5,686 nt of DNA from Haloferacaceae archaeon PL-Br10_E2g29 (GTDB lineage: Archaea; Halobacteriota; Halobacteria; Halobacteriales; Haloferacaceae): contig LKMS01000107.1 of assembly GCA_001563965.1 (NCBI GenBank), forward strand, positions 1-5,686. The letters run 5' to 3'. Numbering within the stretch: the first letter of the stretch is position 1; each line of letters begins with the position of its first letter. The translations under genes were made by a program, and so were the position numbers. The notes below the pieces were generated by a model. That model was given only the letters and a program-made list of their open reading frames with translations. It made no database searches and had not been told where the DNA came from. Positions 1 through 3,910 of the stretch are shown here, in pieces.

Positions 1-372
1 ACGCCATCGAGCCGCGCGGCCAAGCGTGAACTCGCACTCGAACTGCTCGCCCATCTCGAACACGACGAACTCGACCTGTCTGCGGTCATCGATCGCATCG
101 AGACCGTGACCACGAGCCCCGCGCTCACGCGTGAAATTCTCGATACGGCCGAAAAACGGGGGCTCATCGACCGCAACGGTGCGCGGATTCACACGTCGAA
201 AGGCGGGAGTTTCGTCCGTTTCGAGAGTCAGGTCGTTGCCCGCGAGGGTGACTTCGCGTGTCGCCGGTGCGGGGCAGGGCTGTCGACGGGACACTTCATT
301 CGGTTTGAGGCGGGCGAACTTGGCCCGTTCGGCTCGTCGTGCATTCGAAAAGTCGTTGGCCGCGAGGGGTGA
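1..372 (+). CDS. Small haloarchaeal protein with C-terminal Cys/His cluster, 5' end missing (DUF5830-like)
   Basis: The reading frame is open from base 1 to a TGA at 370-372, giving 123 visible residues; the true start lies before the window. An internal GTG at 106 exists, but the sequence before it (charged, helical, e.g. RELALELLAHLEHDELDLSAV) has normal protein character and is probably part of the gene. The first ~75 residues look like a helical, winged-helix-like fold. The last part has C87-x2-C90, H98 and C114, a spacing that could bind one zinc ion, and a well-kept segment GELGPFGSSCIRK. From memory it resembles the haloarchaeal DUF5830 family; that name is a recollection, not a search result. 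Function is unknown; a nucleic-acid-binding role would be only a guess. It converges with the next gene with 6 bp between stop codons. Confidence 0.8.
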   Translation, partial: TPSSRAAKRELALELLAHLEHDELDLSAVIDRIETVTTSPALTREILDTAEKRGLIDRNGARIHTSKGGSFVRFESQVVAREGDFACRRCGAGLSTGHFIRFEAGELGPFGSSCIRKVVGREG

Positions 373-378
373 GAACAG

Positions 379-1431
379 TCAGCGACCGCGACGAAGTTCC
401 TCGATCAGCGTTTCAATGAGGTCGGCCTGTCTGGCGAGTTCCTGTTCTTGGTGTTCGACCGCGGCAGTCAGTTCATCGAGCCGCTCGGCGAGTGCCGCGT
501 TGCCGTCGACAGCGTCCGGGGCAGCGGTCGCGGATGAACCCGATTGCGCCCCGGTTGACGGCGTCGACACCGTTTCGGAGCCACCCGTGCTGTCGGCCAC
601 GCTGTTAGCCCCAGCGACCGTGTCGACATCGGTTTCGACACCCATGCCCTCCGCGGTTGATTCACTATCGCCCGTCTCGGTGCTGATCGTCGCCGTTTGT
701 GCGTCGGAGTCAGCGGTCGGTTGGGCGCTCAGTGGGTCGGGACCGTCACCGAAATCGAACCGGTCGACATCGCCACGGTCGTCGGCCGTTTCGTCGCCAA
801 ACAGACTGCGAAGTTCGGCGAGATTCTCGACATCGTGGAACGCACAGACTGCCGCAGTGAGCGCCTCGCGAACCGCTCGCGCCTCGTCGTTGGGGGCTTT
901 GAGCCGTTCTTGCCGGCCGTTGTGGGTGAGCACGACCGTGGTGGCGACGTTGCCCTCCTCGAAATCGAGATTCGTGAGGTCGCCGTACCTGAAGGCCTCG
1001 TACTCGGTCGACCAGACGGCGCTCCCGATGTGTTTGACGAGCCGGTGGCTCGTGATGACGAGGGTGAGATCGCTGAACCGGAACGTCTTTTTGACCGCCT
1101 CGCCCGAGTCGGTGACGCCCACCGCGCTGAGGATGCCCGCCATCATCGGGTGCAAAACGGCGTCAACACGGGTGACGGGCACCGCGAGTTTTTTTGTTCC
1201 GTCGAGGCCGTACTCGAGCGTGAGTTTGGCCTTGCGGCGGCCGGTCGTCATCGAAAGCCGCTCGACCTCGTGTGCGTAGCTGGCGGTCGATTCGTCCGAC
1301 AGCAACCCGTCGGCGCGGTAGACGACGGTTCGGGTTGGCGTGACGACCAAGACGTCCTCACCGCCGAGCGGTACCTCCGCGACCACCGACTCGTCGCCCA
1401 GTGCCTCCGCGAGCAGCTCAGGCAGGCTCAT
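379..1431 (-). CDS. Conserved haloarchaeal protein: PH-like N-terminal region, disordered acidic linker, C-terminal coiled coil (DUF7115-like)
   Basis: The start chosen is the ATG at 1431 (protein begins MSLPELLAEALGDESV, 350 residues). The frame extends to 1503, but a TATA-like box at 1456-1462 lies about 28 bp before 1431, so the longer forms would start upstream of the transcript. Residues ~1-205 form a folded region with two similar beta-rich halves: one around DVLVVTPTRTVVYRADG (26-42) with GRRKAKLTLEYG (64-75), another around LTLVITSHRLVKHIG (122-136) with GRQERLKAPN (173-182). This layout recalls bacterial PH-like domains; that is my inference. Residues ~213-311 are low-complexity Ser/Thr/Asp/Ala/Gly. 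Residues ~312-346 are a heptad-like amphipathic helix ending EELRRGR, a likely oligomerisation coiled coil. There is no signal peptide or membrane span. It resembles a haloarchaeal family I recall as DUF7115. Function unknown. Confidence 0.87.
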   Translation of the reverse strand: MSLPELLAEALGDESVVAEVPLGGEDVLVVTPTRTVVYRADGLLSDESTASYAHEVERLSMTTGRRKAKLTLEYGLDGTKKLAVPVTRVDAVLHPMMAGILSAVGVTDSGEAVKKTFRFSDLTLVITSHRLVKHIGSAVWSTEYEAFRYGDLTNLDFEEGNVATTVVLTHNGRQERLKAPNDEARAVREALTAAVCAFHDVENLAELRSLFGDETADDRGDVDRFDFGDGPDPLSAQPTADSDAQTATISTETGDSESTAEGMGVETDVDTVAGANSVADSTGGSETVSTPSTGAQSGSSATAAPDAVDGNAALAERLDELTAAVEHQEQELARQADLIETLIEELRRGR

Positions 1432-1455
1432 TGTCTCTGAGTCCCGTCGATCGGG

Positions 1456-1462
1456 CATAAAT
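1456..1462 (-). promoter_or_regulatory. TATA-like box for the coiled-coil protein gene
   Basis: The minus strand reads ATTTATG, close to the haloarchaeal TATA consensus. Its centre is ~28 bp before the ATG at 1431, the spacing expected for a leaderless transcript. It is the main reason for preferring that start over upstream in-frame ATGs. Confidence 0.55.
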
Positions 1463-1602
1463 CCGCGGGTTGGCCGGTTGGGTGGGTGTCGCCGTGTCGT
1501 CACCGAGGCATCCGCGTTGGTGCCCGGCTAGCCGCGTTGTCGCCGAGTTGTGGCCCACGAGATGGGCAGCAATCCCCGTACCACGCCGCGGTCAGATGAG
1601 AA

Positions 1603-1610
1603 GGTTAAAG
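1603..1610 (+). promoter_or_regulatory. TATA-like box for tRNA-Met
   Basis: GGTTAAAG lies in a purine-rich stretch. Its centre is ~30 bp before the first base of the tRNA at 1637, so transcription would begin a few bases upstream of the mature 5' end. The rest of the 1432-1602 spacer shows nothing else I can support. Confidence 0.5.
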
Positions 1611-1674
1611 AGCACAATCGGGTAAGAAGAGGGTGAGGCCGGGTGGCTTAGCTGGACATAGCGCCGCACTCATA

Positions 1675-1752
1675 GGGTTACTGAGATTCGGTGCGGTAAC
1701 CGCCTTGGAAGCGTCCGCCCCATAGAGGCCTGCCGAGCCTCACACCTGGGTT
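1675..1752 (+). other. tRNA-Met intron with canonical bulge-helix-bulge splice motif
   Basis: The intron lies after position 37, the usual archaeal site. CTCA (1669-1672) can pair with TGGG (1747-1750; one U-G pair) as the central 4-bp helix. The two 3-nt bulges are TAG (1673-1675) and TTA (1751-1753), cut as TA^G and TT^A, which joins A1674 to A1753. The anticodon stem forms the outer helix, and GGT/ACC (1676-1678 / 1744-1746) begins the intron-side helix. This is the substrate of the tRNA-splicing endonuclease EndA. Inside the intron are small hairpins GCGG-TAA-CCGC (1693-1703) and GAGGC/GCCTC (1725-1729 / 1737-1741). Confidence 0.88.
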
Positions 1753-1767
1753 ATGCGGAGATCGCGG

Positions 1768-1788
1768 GTTCGGAGCCCGCCCCGGCCA
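1768..1788 (+). repeat. Direct repeat copy 1: the tRNA-Met 3' end
   Basis: The T loop and 3' acceptor strand of the tRNA (21 nt, GTTCGGAGCCC... to ...CGGCCA) recur 182 bp downstream at 1950-1969 with a single C missing. This copy is the functional one, within the tRNA. Confidence 0.9.
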
Positions 1789-1791
1789 CTT

Positions 1792-1841
1792 GTCTTTTCC
1801 GAGGAACCACGAACGGTAGTGAGTGGTGAGTTCGGAAAGAC
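1792..1841 (+). repeat. Hairpin 1 just after tRNA-Met
   Basis: GTCTTTTCCGA (1792-1802) pairs with TCGGAAAGAC (1832-1841) except for one bulged T. Inside, ACCAC (1806-1810) pairs with GTGGT (1823-1827), bounded on both sides by opposed GA/GA dinucleotides. The tip is GA-AC-GGTA-GT-GA (1811-1822). The base can extend by CCGGCCAC (1782-1789) with GTGGCCGG (1842-1849), which would include the tRNA acceptor strand. T4 at 1795-1798 may also serve as a weak tRNA terminator. Confidence 0.75.
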
Positions 1842-1850
1842 GTGGCCGGA

Positions 1851-1882
1851 CGCGGGTAGAGAAGCCGCTTGCGGCTCCCGCG
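1851..1882 (+). repeat. Hairpin 2
   Basis: AGCCG (1863-1867) pairs with CGGCT (1872-1876) around the 4-nt loop CTTG. CGCGGG (1851-1856) pairs with CCCGCG (1877-1882) as an outer stem, leaving TAGAGA (1857-1862) bulged. The outer stem shares its 3' arm with hairpin 3, so the two compete. Confidence 0.6.
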
Positions 1883-1897
1883 AACGAAGTGAGCGGG
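1877..1897 (+). repeat. Hairpin 3 with GA-ACGAAGT-GA tip
   Basis: CCCGC (1877-1881) pairs with GCGGG (1893-1897). The tip reads GA, ACGAAGT (1884-1890), GA: opposed GA pairs, then A-T and C-G pairs closing a GAA triloop. The same 5' arm, extended to CTCCCGC (1875-1881), can pair instead with GCGGGAG (1905-1911) supplied by the second copy of the 12-bp tandem repeat. Confidence 0.7.
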
Positions 1898-1910
1898 AAA
1901 GTGAGCGGGA
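1887..1910 (+). repeat. Exact 12-bp tandem repeat, two copies
   Basis: AAGTGAGCGGGA occurs at 1887-1898 and again, without gap or mismatch, at 1899-1910. It duplicates the 3' arm of hairpin 3, giving the upstream CCCGC arm two alternative partners. Recent slippage is the simplest origin. Confidence 0.9.
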
Positions 1911-1913
1911 GGT

Positions 1914-1946
1914 CGACACGCGCCGAGCGGAGCGAGGCGTGTGTCG
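1914..1946 (+). repeat. Hairpin 4: 11-bp stem with GA-GCGGAGC-GA tip
   Basis: Bases 1914-1924 (CGACACGCGCC) pair along their full length with 1936-1946 (GGCGTGTGTCG), with a single G-T wobble (1920:1940). The 11-nt tip is GA, GCGGAGC (1927-1933), GA, that is opposed GA pairs, then G-C and C-G pairs closing a GGA triloop. This is the most regular hairpin in the window. Confidence 0.85.
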
Positions 1947-1949
1947 GAA

Positions 1950-1969
1950 GTTCGGAGCCCGCCCGGCCA
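1950..1969 (+). repeat. Direct repeat copy 2: displaced tRNA-Met 3' end
   Basis: This 20-nt copy of the tRNA 3' end lacks one C of the CCCC run and is followed by TGATTTTT. The preceding bases GGAAG cannot form the T stem, so it is not a second tRNA. It marks either an old attachment-site duplication or a tandem duplication of the tRNA tail. The 10-mer AACCACGAAC also occurs downstream of both copies (1805-1814 and 2009-2018), which favours a segmental duplication. Confidence 0.85.
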
Positions 1970-1972
1970 TGA

Positions 1973-1977
1973 TTTTT
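1973..1977 (+). terminator. T5 run after the second tRNA-end copy
   Basis: Archaeal transcription often ends at T-rich tracts. T5 here follows the displaced tRNA tail and could be the original tRNA terminator, now 185 bp downstream, or a backup to T4 at 1795-1798. No hairpin directly abuts it. Confidence 0.3.
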
Positions 1978-1980
1978 ACC

Positions 1981-2033
1981 GACGAGCGTCGCGAGATCGC
2001 GTGCGATCAACCACGAACAGAGCGAAGCCGCTC
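1981..2033 (+). repeat. Further short palindromes, including an exact GCGAAGC
   Basis: GATCGC-GT-GCGATC (1995-2008) is a short palindrome. GAGCG (2020-2024) can pair with CGCTC (2029-2033), and GCGAAGC at 2022-2028 is the exact sequence of a well-known very stable DNA mini-hairpin. GACG-AG-CGTC (1981-1990) is another small palindrome. The segment has no plausible coding content, since the frames across 1753-2133 merely reflect high G+C. Confidence 0.5.
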
Positions 2034-2041
2034 ACGACCAC

Positions 2042-2059
2042 AAAAACACTCAATAAAAT
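2042..2059 (-). terminator. T-rich terminator of the small membrane protein gene
   Basis: On the minus strand, TTTTATT (2059-2053) and then T5 (2046-2042) follow the TAA at 2081-2083 by 20-40 bp. Two T tracts directly after a gene fit archaeal intrinsic termination. Confidence 0.4.
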
Positions 2060-2080
2060 ACAACACCGTCTCGACTGCGC

Positions 2081-2263
2081 TTAGACCGGTCGTCCATCGC
2101 CGCTGGTTCCGTACAGATAGGTGCCGACCGTGAGCACCACCGACGCGACGACGAGCGAGGCCATCGTGAACAGTCCTGCACCGATCGTGAGTCCAGGAAT
2201 AAACAGGAGCGTGCCGATGACCATCAACACCGCACCAATAAGGGCTTGCTTCGGGAGATCCAT
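2081..2263 (-). CDS. Small two-helix membrane protein, 60 residues
   Basis: The start chosen is the ATG at 2263 (MDLPKQALIGAVL...). A longer frame opens at a GTG at 2326, but its extra residues (TTKRRTLISSQFTASRI) do not look like a membrane-protein leader. The protein has two hydrophobic stretches, residues ~7-24 and ~29-51, joined by a short turn around PGLT, and a short polar tail YGTSGDGRPV. A charged N terminus before helix 1 and no Cys or other catalytic residues suggest a structural or accessory inner-membrane peptide. A weak TATA-like ATTAG around 2288-2293 (minus strand) sits ~27 bp before the start. The upstream gene on the same strand ends 75 bp away, so co-transcription is possible. 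I do not recognise the family, and function is unknown. Confidence 0.7.
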   Translation of the reverse strand: MDLPKQALIGAVLMVIGTLLFIPGLTIGAGLFTMASLVVASVVLTVGTYLYGTSGDGRPV

Positions 2264-2338
2264 GATACGAGATGCTGTGAACTGTGAGCTAATGAGCGTT
2301 CTCCTTTTTGTTGTGTCCTGTGTCACCGCGCGAACCGC

Positions 2339-2950
2339 TTAGGAGCGAATCGATTCGGGTGGAGTGCGTTCGCCGGCCGGAACAACGATATCCAACCAGT
2401 TTTCTTCGGGAGGCAGTGGGCAGGCAAACGTCTCGCTGTAGGCACAAAACGGGTTGTACGCGAGATTGAAATCCAGCGTCACCACATCGCCGTTTTCGAG
2501 GTCGCGGTCGGGCTCCATCTCCATGTATCGACCGCGATCGTACGTCTGCTGGCCCGTGGTTTTGTCGCGGAACGGAATGAAGATCGTCCGGTCGTCCTGT
2601 TGGTCCTGCTGGTAGCCGGCCATCTGGATGCGTTCACCGTGAATCTCGAACTCGAAAATGAACGGGCGGAGATACCGGATCGGCTGGCCGGCGGTCACGG
2701 CGAGTTCGATCGGATCGGGGTTGCCGTAGACGCGGACGCGCGCCGGCACGCGGTAGTCGGAGTCAGGTTCGAAGTACGCCAGTCCCTCGAACTCGTCGCG
2801 GTGTTCGGGCGGAATCGGTGACTGCGGGTGGTCGATAAAAAACTGGTCCTTGTCGGCACGCATCTGGCGAACTTCGGCCATCCAGCGGTCGGTGTCGTCG
2901 AAAGCGGTGTTCGCAGCGGAAGAGTCGTCAGCTGGCGTGTCGTCTGTCAT
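2339..2950 (-). CDS. DUF1684 family protein
   Basis: This 203-residue soluble protein starts at the ATG at 2950 and ends at TAA. An acidic, variable N-terminal tail (~1-20) is followed by the family signature: RADKDQFFIDHPQSPIP (31-47), R51..FEGLAYFEPDSDYRV (54-68), beta strands, FRDKTTG (127-133), YDRGRY (137-142), DFNLAYNPFCAYS (160-172) and CPLPPEEN (177-184). The order and spacing match DUF1684, a widespread bacterial and archaeal family of unknown biochemical function whose most conserved part is this C-terminal Asn/Pro/Cys-rich stretch. No signal peptide or membrane span is visible, so it is probably cytoplasmic. A TATA-like GATTAGGG lies ~26 bp upstream, suggesting a leaderless transcript. 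The gene is divergent from the one at 3042 across a 91-bp spacer. Family assignment is firm; function is not known. Confidence 0.93.
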   Translation of the reverse strand: MTDDTPADDSSAANTAFDDTDRWMAEVRQMRADKDQFFIDHPQSPIPPEHRDEFEGLAYFEPDSDYRVPARVRVYGNPDPIELAVTAGQPIRYLRPFIFEFEIHGERIQMAGYQQDQQDDRTIFIPFRDKTTGQQTYDRGRYMEMEPDRDLENGDVVTLDFNLAYNPFCAYSETFACPLPPEENWLDIVVPAGERTPPESIRS

Positions 2951-2970
2951 ACCATACCCTTCGTCCCGAG

Positions 2971-2980
2971 CACCCTAATC
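2971..2980 (-). promoter_or_regulatory. TATA-like box for the DUF1684 gene
   Basis: The minus strand reads GATTAGGGTG, centred ~26 bp before the ATG at 2950. It is a weak match, supported mainly by its spacing, which fits a leaderless start. Confidence 0.35.
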
Positions 2981-3012
2981 CCGTTGGAAGCGCGCGACCG
3001 CGACAGCGACTG

Positions 3013-3018
3013 TTTAGT
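3013..3018 (+). promoter_or_regulatory. TATA-like box for the 95-residue protein gene
   Basis: TTTAGT is centred ~26 bp before the ATG at 3042, so the transcript is probably leaderless. The palindrome at 3022-3036 lies between this box and the start. Confidence 0.5.
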
Positions 3019-3021
3019 GGA

Positions 3022-3036
3022 CGGGTTGCCAACCCG
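3022..3036. promoter_or_regulatory. Perfect 15-bp palindrome, candidate operator
   Basis: CGGGTTG, central C, CAACCCG: seven-base arms match exactly. It starts 4 bp after the TATA box and ends 5 bp before the ATG at 3042, covering about -20 to -6. A dimeric regulator bound here would block promoter opening. No regulator gene can be tied to it from this window. Confidence 0.5.
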
Positions 3037-3041
3037 AAGCC

Positions 3042-3329
3042 ATGGCCGATCTCAACCCACTGGCGAAACGCATTCACAACGTCACGCCCGACCCGGTTCG
3101 ACTCGAACTCGACGACGGATCTGCGGCGGTGTTTCACATGTCGTGGACCGAGTTTTTCCAGCAGGAGTTCCGCGCGGAGGGCAGTTGCGCGGACGACGAG
3201 TTCGAGTACCGATTTATTTCGAGCGAGGACAACGACCGAATTCTTGTCGGCCGGAAAGCCGCCAACGACGAGGGCTGGACGATGTATGGCCACGTCGTCA
3301 GCGCGGAAGCCGCAGAAACCAGCGAGTAG
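3042..3329 (+). CDS. Conserved small acidic haloarchaeal protein, 95 residues
   Basis: Starts at the ATG at 3042 (MADLNPLAKRIHNVTPDPVR) and ends TAG at 3327-3329, 5 bp from the stop of the convergent pilin-like gene. The protein is acidic, lacks a signal peptide and membrane spans, and looks beta-rich: strands around VRLELDD (19-25), AVFHMSW (29-35), EFEYRFIS (53-60), DRILVGRK (65-72) and GWTMYGHVV (78-86). Only one Cys (C49) is present, so no metal site is suggested. The regular strand pattern with an EYRFIS..DN..ILVGRK core looks like a conserved compact fold; I recall similar haloarchaeal sequences but cannot name a family. The upstream palindrome suggests it is regulated. Function unknown. 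Confidence 0.85.
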   Translation: MADLNPLAKRIHNVTPDPVRLELDDGSAAVFHMSWTEFFQQEFRAEGSCADDEFEYRFISSEDNDRILVGRKAANDEGWTMYGHVVSAEAAETSE

Positions 3330-3334
3330 CTCGC

Positions 3335-3748
3335 TTACCGTCGTGGAATAATCGAGGAGCCGATCACGTTCGAGGAGCCACCCGACGGGTTCGTCCACAC
3401 CACTCGCACCTGGGTTGCCTCGGGGTCGGTCGACTCGCGGGTGACGAGGCTGTCACCTCGGCGGTAGGTTTGCCCGCTGAGGTCGACATCGTCGTCTTCG
3501 AGTCCCGCGATGCTGAGGCGATCGCCGTTGACTGGGCTACCGCCAACGTGGGTGATCGTCACCGCGTTGTCGCTCGTGTACGTAAACTCGAAACTCGCCC
3601 GCGGCGGCGCGCTTGAGAACTCTTCGCTCACCTCGAAGACGACCGGGCTGATGAGTGCGACGAGCGCAATCGTAATGCCGATCAGCAGAATAACTCCGAC
3701 GACAGGGCTCACGGCCGCATCGTCGCCAACAAACGTGAGCCGAGTCAT
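3335..3748 (-). CDS. Type IV pilin-like protein (archaeal pilin N-terminal domain)
   Basis: The start is the ATG at 3748, giving 137 residues (MTRLTFVGDDAAVSPVVGV...). The frame continues to 3853, but a TATA box at 3811-3816 lies inside that extension, which argues against it. The N terminus is a class III signal: a short charged leader, then AVSPVVGVILLIGITIALV (12-30), the hydrophobic H-domain typical of haloarchaeal PilA-like proteins. Prepilin peptidase PibD would probably cut between A11 and A12. The remaining ~100 residues form a beta-rich, acidic domain with family-like segments ITHVGGSPVNGD (65-76) and VRVVWTNPSGGSSNVI (114-129). The protein would be membrane-anchored or assembled into a surface filament. 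No pilus ATPase, platform protein or PibD lies in the window, so whether it is a structural pilin or a lone pilin-like surface protein is open. It ends 5 bp from the convergent gene. Confidence 0.9.
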   Translation of the reverse strand: MTRLTFVGDDAAVSPVVGVILLIGITIALVALISPVVFEVSEEFSSAPPRASFEFTYTSDNAVTITHVGGSPVNGDRLSIAGLEDDDVDLSGQTYRRGDSLVTRESTDPEATQVRVVWTNPSGGSSNVIGSSIIPRR

Positions 3749-3810
3749 GATGGGTGAACGTGATCGGCGAAACCGCCGGCACGCGTACCTAAAGCCATCA
3801 GCGAGGTCCG

Positions 3811-3816
3811 TATAAA
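3811..3816 (-). promoter_or_regulatory. TATA box for the pilin-like gene
   Basis: The minus strand reads TTTATA, the best TATA match in the window. Transcription would start near 3787, leaving a ~39-nt leader before the ATG at 3748. The leader holds a small hairpin, CGGCG/CGCCG (3765-3769 / 3774-3778), and no obvious Shine-Dalgarno. A second, poorer box, CTTTAGG, lies at 3789-3795. Confidence 0.55.
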
Positions 3817-3910
3817 TCTTGCCTCGGTACCTCAAGAGCAACGGAGTCGACATCGCGGAGGTGGGTGAATAGTCGAATCGAGGGGCACCGACGGTGTCGG
3901 TTGCGCGCGA

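Larger units (their letters stand above)
1637..1788 (+). tRNA. Elongator tRNA-Met (CAU) with a 78-nt intron
   Basis: Exon 1 is 1637-1674 and exon 2 is 1753-1788, giving a 74-nt mature tRNA; CCA is not encoded. The acceptor stem GGCCGGG (1637-1643) pairs perfectly with CCCGGCC (1781-1787), followed by discriminator A1788. The D arm is 1646-1662. Anticodon stem CCGCA (1664-1668) pairs with TGCGG (1754-1758). The loop carries CAT at 1671-1673. The variable loop is AGATC, and T stem GCGGG/CCCGC (1764-1768 / 1776-1780) encloses TTCGGAG. CAU could also be initiator Met or the Ile2 tRNA with modified C34. The anticodon stem lacks the three G-C pairs next to the loop expected for an initiator, and the elongator tRNA-Met is the CAU tRNA known to carry an intron in haloarchaea, so elongator Met is favoured. 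The 3' acceptor strand also takes part in a competing downstream hairpin (see findings). Confidence 0.93.

Noticed and set aside
131..1440. Long plus-strand open frames (131-1279 and 697-1440) opposite the coiled-coil protein gene
   Set aside because: They lie antisense to a gene with a clear fold and promoter. Their translations are Ser/Arg- or Arg/Val-rich, typical of high-G+C shadow frames.
1681..1752. Box C/D guide RNA inside the tRNA intron
   Set aside because: A CTGA exists, but no box C-like RTGATGA is present.
1887..1910. CRISPR-like repeat
   Set aside because: The two 12-bp units are directly adjacent with no spacer and are too short.
1950..1969. A second, partial tRNA gene
   Set aside because: Only the T loop and 3' strand are present, the 5' half of the T stem does not pair, and no anticodon arm is found upstream.
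1678..2133. Open frames across the tRNA and hairpin region on both strands
   Set aside because: They run through the tRNA and its intron or through the hairpins, are Arg/Ser-rich and have no suitable promoter. High G+C explains them.
2828..3616. 262-residue plus-strand frame crossing the divergent promoters
   Set aside because: It overlaps the DUF1684 start, the 95-residue gene in another frame and the pilin-like gene; its translation is Arg/Val-rich with no recognisable domain.
3749..3853. N-terminal extension of the pilin-like protein
   Set aside because: The TATA box at 3811-3816 lies within it, and class III signal leaders are short, so the ATG at 3748 is the better start.
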